Source: Actinoplanes palleronii (GTDB lineage: Bacteria; Actinomycetota; Actinomycetes; Mycobacteriales; Micromonosporaceae). Taken from it: a stretch of 64,000 bases of DNA. How positions within the stretch are numbered: position 1 is the first letter of the stretch; each line of letters opens with the position of its first letter. Below are positions 8,134-16,985 of this stretch, piece after piece. The position numbers were made by a program, and so were the translations under genes. The notes under the pieces were generated by a model that saw only the letters and a list, made by a program, of their open reading frames with translations, had not been told where the DNA came from and ran no database searches. The stretch lies in assembly GCF_016862315.1 (NCBI RefSeq), contig NZ_BOMS01000019.1, positions 1-64,000 on the forward strand, in the 5' to 3' direction.

Positions 8134-8134
8134 C

Positions 8135-8593
8135 TCAGTCGTTCAGCTGGGTGTGCTGGATCTCCGTGAGCGCGGCGGTGAGCCACGGGCTCAGGTCACG
8201 CCCGGCCAGCAGGTCAGTGATCAGCAGCGCGGCGTTGCGCGCCAGCGCCTCCGGTTTCGGCGCCTCGTCGCCGTCCTCGTCCAGCACGCCGAGCGCTCCG
8301 GCCAGCAGCCACAGCACGACCTGCGGGTTCGCTTCCGGGTGGGTGCGCACACAGGATCCGAGAGTTTCCCGTACGTCGTCAGCCGTCAACCCGTCCGGGT
8401 TGCCGTCCTCCAGCAGCAGCCGCAGCGTGGTGCCGAGGATCAGGCCGGTGTGCGTCGCCTCCAACGCGGCCAGGCCGGCGACGGCCTCCTCGAAGTCGTC
8501 CCGGGAACCGCTCCGGACCGCGGTGACGGCCGCCGTGGTGGCCGCCGCGACCGGGCGGGCCGGTGGGGGCAGATGCCGCCAGCTCTCAGTCAT
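8135..8593 (-). CDS. Hypothetical all-helical protein
   Basis: A 152-residue polar protein, predicted mostly helical, with no signal or membrane segment. Short central runs such as VAGLAALEATHTGLILG and VLWLLAGALGVLD suggest a buried helical core. Its ATG overlaps the end of the CocE-family hydrolase gene by four bases (ATGA), so it is the second gene of that operon. Its stop lies one base after the HxlR stop (convergent). Family not recognised. Confidence 0.7.
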   Translation of the reverse strand: MTESWRHLPPPARPVAAATTAAVTAVRSGSRDDFEEAVAGLAALEATHTGLILGTTLRLLLEDGNPDGLTADDVRETLGSCVRTHPEANPQVVLWLLAGALGVLDEDGDEAPKPEALARNAALLITDLLAGRDLSPWLTAALTEIQHTQLND

Positions 8594-10233
8594 CCCGGGA
8601 CCCTATCCGGTGGTGCCGTCGCCACCGGCACGGTGAGCCGGGACGCCGCGACCGTGACGGTGTGCCGGGTGGCGGCCAGCCCCGCGCCGCCGGTGCCCGG
8701 ATTGCGGGCGAACCGCGGGAACGCGCCGCCGGAGACCTGCAGGCGCAGCCGGTGCCCGGCGAGCAGCCGGTGGAAGCACGGATCCAGGGTGAGTGTCAGC
8801 CGCTGTTCCTGGCCGGCCGGCACGTCCGGGTCGAGGCGCAGGTGCCGGTCGGTGACGTTGTGCGAGTGGCCGTGCGGGTCGGCGTCGCAGAGCCGGGCGA
8901 AGACGTCGGCGTACGGGTTGTCCACCGCCACGGTCAGCTCCAGCACCGGCGCGCCGATCACGTCGACCGCGGTGGGCAGCGGATCGGTGCTGAAGACCAG
9001 CACGTCCGCCCGCGCCTCCAAGGCCCGGTTGTCCTTCACGCCCATCGAACCGGTCAGGGTGCGGCCACCCACCGACGGGGTCGGGTCGGCCGGGTCGTAG
9101 CGGAACTCGGCGACACCCTCCGGACCGTCCGGCGCCGTGATGGTCAGCCGGTGCCCGGCCCGCAGGTGGAAGACGACCGGGTCGGACGGCGGCGGCCACT
9201 CGGGCAGGTCGTGCCAGGCGCGCTCGCCGGTCCGGTGCACTCGTACGGGTGACTTGCGGGCCGCGGCCCCACCGGCCAGGTGCTGATCGAGCCAGGCCGC
9301 GCTTTCCCGGGCGACCAGACCGGCCGCGTGCAGTCCCACCTGCAGATGTGTCCACGGGCCGACGGTCAGGGCGACGTCGACGCCGCGGGCTTGCAGGGTT
9401 TTGTACTGTTCCAGGGTCTGGTCCAGGAACAGGTCCTGCCAGCCGCCGATCAGCAGCACCGGAGCGGTCACCCCGGTCAGCGCGGCGCCGGCCCGGTACG
9501 GCTCCCACCACGGGTCGTCGCCGTCCGGGTGGCCGACCCAGTCGGCGTACCACGGGGCGCGCCCGCGCAGCACCGGCTCGGCCGCCGAGGCCAGCGGCAA
9601 CCCGCCCAGCGCGGGCCTCAACCGGCGCCCGGCGGTGGCCATGCTCAGCACCCGGCGCAGGCCGCCGTCCTCCTGATGGACGATCTGATCACTCCAGCCG
9701 AGGAAGTCACCGAGGGTGAACGAGCCGGTTCCGTAGACCGCCTCGCGGAAGTCGTGCGGGCCGACGTAGACCACCGCGGCGCGCAACTCCGGCGGTGGGT
9801 CCTGCAGCAGCGCCCACTGGGTCCAGCCCAGGTAGGAGGCCCCGAGAGTGGCCAGCCGGCCGTCGAACCAGGGCTGGTCGCGCAGCCAGGCGACGGTGTC
9901 CTGACCGTCCTCGGCCTCCTGCGCCATCGGCCGGAAAGTGCCCTCGGAGCCGAACGTGCCGCGCACGCTCTGCAACAGCACGTGGTAGCCGCGGGCCGCG
10001 AGCAGCCGGCCGTTCAGCGCCGACGTGGGCAGACCGCGACCGTACGGGGTGCGGATCAGCACGGTGCCCCGCGGCTCGTCGGCGACCGGGCCGAAGTGGT
10101 CGCCGAGCAGTCGCACACCGTCCCGCATCGGGGTCCGGACCTGCTCCACCGTGTACTCGTGCAGGGCCGGCGACTGGCCGAGGAGCCGGCTCAGCATCGC
10201 GTCGCCCAGCCGCTGCCGTTTCGAGATCGCCAT
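8590..10233 (-). CDS. CocE/NonD-family hydrolase (X-Pro dipeptidyl-peptidase fold)
   Basis: A 547-residue hydrolase of the cocaine-esterase / X-Pro dipeptidyl-peptidase S15 family. The N-terminal alpha/beta core holds PMRDGVRLLGDHF and IRTPYGRG; the nucleophile elbow is GASYLGWTQW, the family's G-x-S-Y-x-G. A C-terminal jelly-roll part follows (VTDRHLRLDPDVPAGQE, LQVSGGAFPRFARNP, where the last is a family signature). No signal peptide, so probably cytoplasmic. It acts on acyl esters, amides or peptides; the natural substrate is not evident. Leads an operon with the 152-residue gene and is divergent from a Ser/Thr kinase with 62 bases between. Confidence 0.88.
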   Translation of the reverse strand: MAISKRQRLGDAMLSRLLGQSPALHEYTVEQVRTPMRDGVRLLGDHFGPVADEPRGTVLIRTPYGRGLPTSALNGRLLAARGYHVLLQSVRGTFGSEGTFRPMAQEAEDGQDTVAWLRDQPWFDGRLATLGASYLGWTQWALLQDPPPELRAAVVYVGPHDFREAVYGTGSFTLGDFLGWSDQIVHQEDGGLRRVLSMATAGRRLRPALGGLPLASAAEPVLRGRAPWYADWVGHPDGDDPWWEPYRAGAALTGVTAPVLLIGGWQDLFLDQTLEQYKTLQARGVDVALTVGPWTHLQVGLHAAGLVARESAAWLDQHLAGGAAARKSPVRVHRTGERAWHDLPEWPPPSDPVVFHLRAGHRLTITAPDGPEGVAEFRYDPADPTPSVGGRTLTGSMGVKDNRALEARADVLVFSTDPLPTAVDVIGAPVLELTVAVDNPYADVFARLCDADPHGHSHNVTDRHLRLDPDVPAGQEQRLTLTLDPCFHRLLAGHRLRLQVSGGAFPRFARNPGTGGAGLAATRHTVTVAASRLTVPVATAPPDRVPG

Positions 10234-10295
10234 ACCGGCCCCCTTTGTCGCATGCGGGAGAACCGACGATATCGGTGGCCCGGCGAAGGTGAAAG

Positions 10296-11885
10296 ATGAA
10301 TGGCATTCGCGGGATTGCCGATGTGCGAATCGGCCGGTATTTCGGCAAACTGCGTCGCGTGGACGAGGGAGACAAACTCGGGGGCCGGTACCGCCTGCTG
10401 AACGAACTCGGCCGGGGCGGGATGGCCGTGGTCTGGCGCGCCACCGATGAGGTGCTGAACCGTACGGTGGCGGTGAAGGTGCTGGCCGGGAGCTACGCCG
10501 GCGACGAGCGTTTCCGGTCGCGGATCCTGCACGAGGCGCGAGCCGCCGCGACGTTGTCGCACCCGAACATCGCGCAGATCTACGACTTCGGCGAATCGGT
10601 CGAGGGCGAATCCACTCCGGTGCCGTACGTCGTCATGGAATTGATCAACGGGCCGACGCTGCAACAGCTGCAATCGCATGCGCCGCTCCCGCCCCGCCGG
10701 GTATTCCGGATCTGCGGCGAGGTGGCCGCGGCCCTCGCCGCCGCGCACGAGGACGGCCTGGTCCACCGGGACATCAAACTGGCGAACGTGATGGTGCCGC
10801 CGTCCGGCGCGAAGGTGGTGGACTTCGGCATCGCCGCCGCGGCCGGACCGGCCGAACCGGAGGAGGGCCTGCTCGGCACGCCCGCCTACCTGGCGCCGGA
10901 ACGCCTCACCGGCGGCGCGATCGAGCCGGCCTCCGACGTGTACGCGCTCGGCGTGCTGCTCTACCGCCTGCTCACCGACGACTCGCCGTGGACGGTGGAG
11001 ACCACCACGCAGATGCTCAGCGCGCACATCTACCTCGAGCCGACGCCGATGCCCCGGCTGCCCGGGGTGCCGGCCGCGGTCGCCGACCTGGTCGACCGCT
11101 GCCTGGCCAAGGAGTGCGCGGACCGGCCGGACGCGGCCGAGGTGTCCGCGGTGCTCGGCGACGCCGCGGAGGCCGCCTCGATCCGCCCCGCGGCGCCGGA
11201 GGCCGATCCGGAACTCACCACCGCGCTGTCGCCGACCCGGTTCGACGAACAGACCGAGGCGATCGTCCCCGGGATGCGGCCCGCGGTGCCGTCGGCCGGC
11301 GGGATGCCGGACAGCCGGCGCAAACTCCTGCTGGTCGGCGCGGCCCTGGCCGCGCTGGCGGTGGTGGTGGCCACGCTCTGGGCGACCCGCTCGCACGAGC
11401 CGGTGGCCGCACCGGTCGACGACGTCGCGCCGGCCGCCAGCGGCGACATCGTGGAGGTGGCGCCCGGGGCGACCCGGTCGGCCGGTGCCTCACCGACCCC
11501 GGCGGCCTCCCGGAACTCACGGCACCCGGCCGCGCTGAACAGCGGCGTGCCGATCAGCGTCACCGCCTCCGCGGCGATCTCCCCGGCCGCGCCCTCGTCG
11601 GCGGCGGCCTCGGCGAACCCGAGTGCCAGCGCGCCGCCGAGCTCGTCCGCGCCGGCCGACCCGGGCACCCTGCTGGAGTCGAAGGGCGGCGCGGTCTACG
11701 CGGTCTGCGAGTCCGGCAACGCCAAGCTGATCGACTGGGAGCCGGCCGAGGGTTTCGAGGTGGAACGCGCCGACCCCGGCCCGGGGCTGACCGCCTCGGT
11801 GGTCTTCGCCGCCGACCTCAGCCGCTACCGCATGTCCGTGACCTGCCTCTCGGGCAAACCCAGCGCGGTGGTCCTCCCCCTCTGA
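10296..11885 (+). CDS. Transmembrane Ser/Thr protein kinase (PknB type)
   Basis: A 529-residue Hanks-type kinase. Kinase domain about residues 31-290: glycine loop ELGRGGMAVVW, Lys-61 in VAVKVL, HRDIKLANV catalytic loop near residue 158, DFG in VVDFGIA, and LGTPAYLAPE activation-segment end. A single membrane helix follows at about 341-362, then an Ala/Ser/Pro-rich linker and a small extracellular domain of about 70 residues with two Cys (VCESG and VTCLSG), perhaps disulphide-bonded. Extracellular PASTA repeats are absent, so the signal sensed is unlike cell-wall muropeptides. ATG with a GAAGGTGAAAG site; a GTG at residue 22 is an alternative start nearer to the kinase fold. Confidence 0.92.
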   Translation: MNGIRGIADVRIGRYFGKLRRVDEGDKLGGRYRLLNELGRGGMAVVWRATDEVLNRTVAVKVLAGSYAGDERFRSRILHEARAAATLSHPNIAQIYDFGESVEGESTPVPYVVMELINGPTLQQLQSHAPLPPRRVFRICGEVAAALAAAHEDGLVHRDIKLANVMVPPSGAKVVDFGIAAAAGPAEPEEGLLGTPAYLAPERLTGGAIEPASDVYALGVLLYRLLTDDSPWTVETTTQMLSAHIYLEPTPMPRLPGVPAAVADLVDRCLAKECADRPDAAEVSAVLGDAAEAASIRPAAPEADPELTTALSPTRFDEQTEAIVPGMRPAVPSAGGMPDSRRKLLLVGAALAALAVVVATLWATRSHEPVAAPVDDVAPAASGDIVEVAPGATRSAGASPTPAASRNSRHPAALNSGVPISVTASAAISPAAPSSAAASANPSASAPPSSSAPADPGTLLESKGGAVYAVCESGNAKLIDWEPAEGFEVERADPGPGLTASVVFAADLSRYRMSVTCLSGKPSAVVLPL

Positions 11886-11889
11886 CCCC

Positions 11890-12010
11890 AGCTGGTCCTC
11901 AGGGGTGCCTCCGCAGCGCGGAGGCACCCCTGACAGCCAGCCAGGACCCGGGGGCGCGCTGCGGTCCGGGGTGGGCAGGGGCCTCGCGGGGCCTCACGGG
12001 CGGGACCCGG
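11890..12010. repeat. Composite intergenic repeat, copy 1
   Basis: Consists of a GCTGG...CCAGC-flanked hairpin module (11890-11958, shared with 52023-52091) and a second module at 11981-12010, shared with 39037-39066. The second module includes the stop codon and last codons (GSRP) of the ArsR-type gene, so the element reaches into its 3' end. Confidence 0.7.
11899..11933. terminator. Perfect 16-bp hairpin, part of a dispersed repeat
   Basis: A 16-bp perfect stem with a three-base loop lies between the convergent kinase and ArsR-type genes. Together with its flanks (about 11890-11958) it is about 85% like 52023-52091, so it belongs to a repeated intergenic element. Confidence 0.8.
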
Positions 12011-12956
12011 TGTGCGCGGCCCCCGCCGCGGCCAGCAGCGTCTCCGCGGCGGGGGTGCGGGAGTTGAGCAGGTGGCGGCGGTCGCGGTGGGTGGCGATCA
12101 GGCCGGCCGCGCGGAGGATCCGCAGGTGCTGGGAGATGCCACCGGCGGTGATGCCGGTGCGGCGGGCCAGCTCGGTGGTGGAGAGCGGGCCGGACAGGGC
12201 GGCCAGGATGCGGGCGCGGCCGGTGCCGAGCAGGGCGCTCAGCGCGTCCGGCGGGCGGGACGGTTCTTCCCACAGGGTGGCCACGCCGGCGGCCGGGTAG
12301 GCGAGTTGCGGTGTGCCCCAGGACGAGACGGTGAGCACCGACGGCCAGGCGAAGACCGACGGGATCAGCACCAGGTCACCGGCGTCCGGCACGTCCGGGG
12401 CGGTGCAGTGGCGCTGGTCGACGAGCAGCGTGCCGTCCCGCCAGTGGACCCGGTCGTGCAGGTCGGCGAGGACGGCGGGAGCGCCGTCGGTGGCCAGCCG
12501 GTGGGCGCGGCGGCGGACGTCCGCGTCGAGCAGGGCGTGGATCCGCGGCCAGTCCGGTGCGATCGCGGACCGCCAGTAGGCGGCGATCTCGTCGGCGAGC
12601 CGGGCCAGGCCGTCGCGCGGATCGGCGTGCAGCCGCCGCACCTCGGGGCCGGGTGAACCGGACATCAGGTCGAGGTGCGCGCGGACCACGTCGTCGCTGG
12701 TGGCGCGCAGGACCGCCAACTCGGCGTCGAGGCCGGGGTCCGGGCCGGTCGGCGGCGGCGTGAGGAAATCCGGGGCATAACCCCCGGTCGGCGGGATCAG
12801 GGCGGCGAGCAGGCCTTGCGGTCCGGGGCGGGTCCGGGCCGCCCATTTCTGATGTACGGACGGAACGCCCCGATCGTGCAGCACGCGCAGGCTGGCCAGC
12901 ACCTCCCACAGGCCGGACACGGCGAACCTGATGCGGGAGGTGGCGATCGCGACCAT
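11994..12956 (-). CDS. ArsR-type winged-helix regulator with DUF5937-like N-domain
   Basis: A 320-residue regulator. The C-terminal third is an ArsR-type winged helix: ALLGTGRARILAALSGPLST then TELARRTGITAGGISQHLR (recognition helix) and the wing with THRDRRH. The first 200 residues resemble the actinobacterial DUF5937 domain seen in front of such helix-turn-helix units; metal-binding cysteines of classical ArsR are missing, so the signal is probably not a metal. It is divergent from the PEP-mutase-like gene, with an inverted repeat beside its own start. Its last codons lie in a dispersed intergenic repeat. Confidence 0.85.
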   Translation of the reverse strand: MVAIATSRIRFAVSGLWEVLASLRVLHDRGVPSVHQKWAARTRPGPQGLLAALIPPTGGYAPDFLTPPPTGPDPGLDAELAVLRATSDDVVRAHLDLMSGSPGPEVRRLHADPRDGLARLADEIAAYWRSAIAPDWPRIHALLDADVRRRAHRLATDGAPAVLADLHDRVHWRDGTLLVDQRHCTAPDVPDAGDLVLIPSVFAWPSVLTVSSWGTPQLAYPAAGVATLWEEPSRPPDALSALLGTGRARILAALSGPLSTTELARRTGITAGGISQHLRILRAAGLIATHRDRRHLLNSRTPAAETLLAAAGAAHTGSRP

Positions 12957-12959
12957 GGT

Positions 12960-12975
12960 TTTAGTCTCCGCTAAA
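12960..12975. promoter_or_regulatory. Putative ArsR-type operator
   Basis: Inverted repeat TTTAG-tctccg-CTAAA four bases upstream of the ArsR-type gene's start codon, in the 58-base gap shared with the divergent PEP-mutase-like gene. A+T-rich arms and position fit autoregulation. Confidence 0.5.
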
Positions 12976-13014
12976 TAGCTGCGTCCGTGCGGCCCGCCCG
13001 GGAAGACTTCCGGT

Positions 13015-13779
13015 GTGACTGACTTCCGTTCTCTGCATCAGCCCGGTTCCCCGCTCGTCCTGGTCAACGCGTGGGACGCGGCCAGCGCCCGGATCGTCGA
13101 GGCGGCCGGCGCCGCTGCCATCGCCACCACCAGCGCCGGGGTGGCCTGGAGCCTGGGTGCGCCGGACGGTGACGCGCTCGGTCGTGACCTGGCCGCCGAG
13201 CTGGCCCGCCGGGTGGTCGCGGCGGTCTCGGTGCCGGTCACCGTCGACGTCGAGTCCGGTTACGGCGACCCGGCCGGCACCCTGAAGGCGATGGCCGCGG
13301 CCGGTGTCGCCGGTGTCAACGTCGAGGACGGTTCCCGGTCCGCGGCCGAGCAGGTCGCCCGGCTGACCGCGGCGCACCAGGCGGCACCGGAGGTCTTCCT
13401 GAACGCCCGGATCGACACGCTGCTGTTCGGGCTCGGTGACGTGGCCGAGGCGATCAGCCGGGCCCGGGCCTATCTGGACGCCGGCGCGGACGGGATCTTC
13501 GTGCCCGGGGTGACCGACCCTGCGGTGATCACCGAGCTGGTCGCGGCGATCCCGGGGCCGCTCAACGTGATGACCGGGCCGGGCGCGCCGTCGATCGGCG
13601 AGCTGGCGAAGCTCGGTGTGGCCCGGATCAGCCTGGGGTCGTCGGTGGCGCAGGCGGCGTACGGGCTCGTCGACCGGGCGGCCCGGGAGATCTTCGGCGC
13701 GGGCACCTACCAGGAGCTGGCCGGCGCCGTCGAGTACGGCCGGATGAACACCCTCAGCCTGCACAAAGTCCAATCGTAG
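13015..13779 (+). CDS. Isocitrate lyase/PEP mutase family protein
   Basis: A 254-residue TIM-barrel protein of the PEP mutase / isocitrate lyase superfamily, whose members cleave or form C-C or P-C bonds next to a carboxylate. Metal and substrate motifs are seen: NAWDAASARI near the N-terminus, DVESGYGDPAG (about residues 79-89) and VNVEDG. The lyase K-K-C-G-H loop is absent, so it is neither isocitrate lyase nor 2-methylisocitrate lyase; oxaloacetate decarboxylase-like or phosphonate-type activity is possible. Divergent from an ArsR-type regulator that probably controls it. GTG start. Confidence 0.85.
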   Translation: MTDFRSLHQPGSPLVLVNAWDAASARIVEAAGAAAIATTSAGVAWSLGAPDGDALGRDLAAELARRVVAAVSVPVTVDVESGYGDPAGTLKAMAAAGVAGVNVEDGSRSAAEQVARLTAAHQAAPEVFLNARIDTLLFGLGDVAEAISRARAYLDAGADGIFVPGVTDPAVITELVAAIPGPLNVMTGPGAPSIGELAKLGVARISLGSSVAQAAYGLVDRAAREIFGAGTYQELAGAVEYGRMNTLSLHKVQS

Positions 13780-13801
13780 GGTCGGCTCCCAGAATCGGCA
13801 G

Positions 13802-14005
13802 ATGATCTTCGTTGACGCGACCGGGAGGCGCCGGCGACTGCTCGGCGTCGCCGGTTTCCTGGTGACCCTGTTCGCGGCGCTCTACATGGGCGTGGTGGGT
13901 GCCGGCCTGGTGCGGGCCTCCGACGCGTCCCTCGCCGTCCGGGCCACGGTGTCCGCCGCACCCACCCCGTCGGCGTCGGTGAGCGCCTCCGCCGCGGCCG
14001 GCTAG
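13802..14005 (+). CDS. Small single-pass membrane protein
   Basis: A 67-residue protein: a basic N-terminus (IFVDATGRRRRLL), one membrane helix at about residues 15-37 and an Ala/Ser/Pro tail. The first 14 residues resemble the N-terminus of actinobacterial cell-envelope proteins such as polysaccharide deacetylases, so this may be a leftover anchor of a larger gene or a genuine small membrane protein. It starts 22 bases after the PEP-mutase-like gene, and its TAG overlaps the TAG of the convergent gene in the palindrome CTAG. Confidence 0.55.
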   Translation: MIFVDATGRRRRLLGVAGFLVTLFAALYMGVVGAGLVRASDASLAVRATVSAAPTPSASVSASAAAG

Positions 14006-15018
14006 CCGGCGAAGTCGTGGAACTGGCCGGTGAACTGGTACCTCGTCTGGGTGATCCCGCTGCAGGCGGCGTCCACCGAGCCGTCGTCGCAGTCGCCGTT
14101 GTCCCGGTTCACTGACCAGAACCGGACGAAGCCCAGCCCCTTCTGCCCGGCCCAGTCGAGCAGGTATGCCGCGTCCGCGGTCGTGGTGGTGCCGCCGGTG
14201 TTGTTCACGCCGATCATCGGGGTGACGCCGAGCATGGCGTAGCGGTCGTCGTCGTCCCGGTCCGGCCACACGGTGGCCAGGTCGGCGTGGACCGCCTCGG
14301 CGGCGAGGGTCATGGCCCGGCCCCACCCGCCGCCGGCCGCGCTGAAGTTCATCGTCATCGCGTTCACGGTGACCTCGACCCCGGCCGCCTCGGCGTTCCG
14401 CAGCAGCGCCAGGCCGTCGTCGGTGAGGCCGTCGGTGGTGCCCTCGACCGGGAGGGTCAGCGTGATCGCGGTGCCGCGCTCCTTCTGCAGGGCGGCGAGC
14501 GCCTCGGCCAGCGCGTCCAGCGGGACCTCCTGCTCGATGTCCACGTCCAGGCGGTTGGCGCCGGCCGCGTCCAGGGCCGATCCGTACGCGGTGACCAGCT
14601 GCTCCGGGGTGCAGACACTCTCCAGGTAGCTGCCGGTCGCGCCGCCGCTGGCCACGGTCACCTCGCCGCCCAGTGCGGCGATCTTGTCGATCTGGGCGGT
14701 GACCGTGGTGTCGTCGAGCGCGGTCCTGCCGTCCCAGGCCGGGGTGCACGTGCCGTTGCCGGCCAGCAGGAACGCGACGGTGAAGTCGGTCTGCCCGGTG
14801 GCGGCGGCGACCGCGTCCAGGTCGGCGCTGCTGCTGGTGACGTCGAGGTAGGGGGAGACCTTGACGGTCGGGGGGATGGCGGGGGCGCTCTGCGCGGTCC
14901 CGGTCGGTGCCGGGCCGGTGCTGGCGGCGGGACTCGTGCCCTTGTCGTCATCTCCCGAACAGCCACTGACCAGCAACAGGAGGACGACAGTCAGGGCGGG
15001 GAGGCGGTGGGGGAGCAC
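14002..15018 (-). CDS. Secreted lipoprotein, GH18 chitinase-like
   Basis: A 338-residue lipoprotein. The GTG start gives a classic lipoprotein signal: basic HR, a hydrophobic run, and the lipobox VSG-C with Cys-20 as the acylated residue. A Thr/Ala/Pro linker follows. The catalytic domain is glycoside hydrolase family 18-like: barrel strand FTVAFLLAG, GGEVTVASGG, and the catalytic RLDVDIEQE (about residues 155-163), which matches the D-x-D-x-E core. Expected to cleave chitin-like beta-1,4-GlcNAc polymers outside the membrane; some such proteins only bind. Stops overlap by four bases with the convergent small gene. Confidence 0.8.
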   Translation of the reverse strand: MLPHRLPALTVVLLLLVSGCSGDDDKGTSPAASTGPAPTGTAQSAPAIPPTVKVSPYLDVTSSSADLDAVAAATGQTDFTVAFLLAGNGTCTPAWDGRTALDDTTVTAQIDKIAALGGEVTVASGGATGSYLESVCTPEQLVTAYGSALDAAGANRLDVDIEQEVPLDALAEALAALQKERGTAITLTLPVEGTTDGLTDDGLALLRNAEAAGVEVTVNAMTMNFSAAGGGWGRAMTLAAEAVHADLATVWPDRDDDDRYAMLGVTPMIGVNNTGGTTTTADAAYLLDWAGQKGLGFVRFWSVNRDNGDCDDGSVDAACSGITQTRYQFTGQFHDFAG

Positions 15019-15109
15019 GTCAGCACTATCCCACCGACAAAAGCCGCATGAAGCCGCAACAACGGCGCACCGGGCCGAGGGGTGACCCCCGGCCCGGCAC
15101 CCCGGCAGG

Positions 15110-16864
15110 TCAGGCAGATGCGGCGGCCGCGGCCTTGCCCGCCTGGCGGCCGGAGAAGAGGCAGCCGCCCAGGAACGTGCCCTCCAGCGACCGGTACCCG
15201 TGCACCCCGCCACCGCCGAAACCGGCCACCTCGCCGGCCGCGTAGAGGCCCGGGATCGCCGCGCCGGCGGCGTTCAGCACCCGGCCGGACAGGTCGGTCT
15301 GCAGCCCGCCGAGGGTCTTGCGGGTGAGGATGTTGAGACGCACCGCGACCAGCGGCCCGGCGCTCGTGTCCAGCAGCTTGTGGATCGAGGCGGTCCGGCT
15401 GATCTGGTCACCGAGATAGTCCAGCGCGTTGCGGATCCCCATCACCTGGGCGTCCTTGCTGTACGCGTTGTCGATCTCCCGGTCCCGCGCGTCGACCTGC
15501 CGTTTCACCGCGGCCGGGTCGAGCAGGTTGTTGCCGGCCAGCCGGTTCATCCCGGCCACCAGCTCGGGCAGCGTCGCGGCCTGCACGAAGTCCACCCCGT
15601 ACTTCTGGAACTTCTGGATCGGCTCCGGGGTCTGCCAGATCCGGGACAGCAGCAGCCACAGGTTCTTACCGGTCAGATCCGGGTTCTGCTCCGAGCCGGA
15701 GAGCGCGAACTCCTTGTCGACGATCTTCTGGGTGGTGACGAACCAGGAGTAGTCATATCCGGACGCGGTGATCGAGCCGAGCGTGTGCAGGGTGTCGTAG
15801 CCCGGCATGTCCGGCGCGCCGAACCGCTTGCCCTTGGCGTCGAGCCACATCGAGGACGGCCCGGGCAGGATCCGGATGCCGTGGTTCGGCCAGATCGGCG
15901 CGTAGTTGCGCAGGCCCTCGGTGTAGTGCCACATCCGGTCCGGGTTCACGATCCGCCCGCCGGCCTGCGCGGTGATCGACAGCATCCGGCCGTCCACGTG
16001 CGCCGGAACGCCGGTGATCATCGACTTGGGCGCGGGGCCGAGCCGGGCCGGCCAGTTCTGCCGGATCAGGTCCTGGTTCGCGCCGATCCCGCCGGACGTG
16101 ACGATCACGATCGGCGCCTTCAGATCAAAATCACCGATCACGGTACGGGAGGACGGCGTCCCGCGAGCGGCCGTGCTGGCCTCCAGCACCGCCCCGCGCA
16201 CGCCGGTGACCGCCCCGTTCGTGACGACCACCTCGTCCACCCGGTGCCGGAACTTGAAGACCACCTTGCCGGCCGCCACCCCGGCACGCACCTTCTTCTC
16301 GAACGGCTCGACGATGGCCGGTCCGGTGCCCCAGGTCACGTGGAAGCGCGGCACCGAGTTGCCGTGGCCGTCGGCCAGGCCACCGCCGCGCTCCGCCCAG
16401 CCCACTGCCGGGAACCACTGCAGCCCGAGCCCGGCCAGCCAGGAGCGCTTCTCGCCGGACGCGAACTGCACGTACGCCTGCGCCCACTTGTACGCCCAGT
16501 AGTCCTGCCCGGCCGGGTCGTCGATCCCGCGGTCGAACCCGGCCGTGCCCAGCCAGTCCTGCCAGGCCAGGTCGTACGAGTCCTTGACGCCCATCAGCCC
16601 CTGCTCGACCGAGTTGACCAGGAACAGCCCGCCGAACGACCACCAGGCCTGCCCGCCGAGGCTCGCCTCCGGCTCCTGGTCCAGCAGCAGCACCTTGCGC
16701 CCGGCCGCCACCAACTCGGACGTGGCGACCAGCCCGGCCAGCCCGTGCCCGATCACGATGGCGTCCGCGTCGGCTGCCGCGGCGGCGCCGAACGCCGGTG
16801 TCGCCCCGGTGGCGGCCAGAGCCGCCCCGGCCGTGGACGCAGCAAGTACGGTGCGGCGATTCAT
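15110..16864 (-). CDS. Tat-exported FAD-binding dehydrogenase
   Basis: A 584-residue flavoprotein of the FAD_binding_2 family (fumarate reductase / 3-ketosteroid dehydrogenase-like). The start ATG has a GAGGAGGG site. The N-terminus holds a Tat signal (RRTVLAAS, then an Ala-rich hydrophobic stretch ending about residue 30). FAD motif IVIGHGLAGLVA at 36-47, and at the C-terminus the second nucleotide motif GLYAAGEVAGFGGGG. No heme or covalent-flavin motif seen. Related proteins annotated as 'FAD-binding dehydrogenase' act on unknown substrates outside the membrane. Divergent from valS with a gap of 121 bases. Confidence 0.85.
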   Translation of the reverse strand: MNRRTVLAASTAGAALAATGATPAFGAAAAADADAIVIGHGLAGLVATSELVAAGRKVLLLDQEPEASLGGQAWWSFGGLFLVNSVEQGLMGVKDSYDLAWQDWLGTAGFDRGIDDPAGQDYWAYKWAQAYVQFASGEKRSWLAGLGLQWFPAVGWAERGGGLADGHGNSVPRFHVTWGTGPAIVEPFEKKVRAGVAAGKVVFKFRHRVDEVVVTNGAVTGVRGAVLEASTAARGTPSSRTVIGDFDLKAPIVIVTSGGIGANQDLIRQNWPARLGPAPKSMITGVPAHVDGRMLSITAQAGGRIVNPDRMWHYTEGLRNYAPIWPNHGIRILPGPSSMWLDAKGKRFGAPDMPGYDTLHTLGSITASGYDYSWFVTTQKIVDKEFALSGSEQNPDLTGKNLWLLLSRIWQTPEPIQKFQKYGVDFVQAATLPELVAGMNRLAGNNLLDPAAVKRQVDARDREIDNAYSKDAQVMGIRNALDYLGDQISRTASIHKLLDTSAGPLVAVRLNILTRKTLGGLQTDLSGRVLNAAGAAIPGLYAAGEVAGFGGGGVHGYRSLEGTFLGGCLFSGRQAGKAAAAASA

Positions 16865-16985
16865 GAGCCCTCCTCGCTTTTCCTGGGCTCTGATGTAAAC
16901 AAGACGGTCATCCCGCGCGGTAGTCGCTGGGGACCAAAGCGAAACTCGGTCGTTGTCGACCGGCGCTGTTGCGTACGGTTTTCCG

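Noticed and set aside
16865..16985. T-box leader before valS
   Set aside because: The gap is only about 120 bases and lacks the T-box and specifier-loop pattern.
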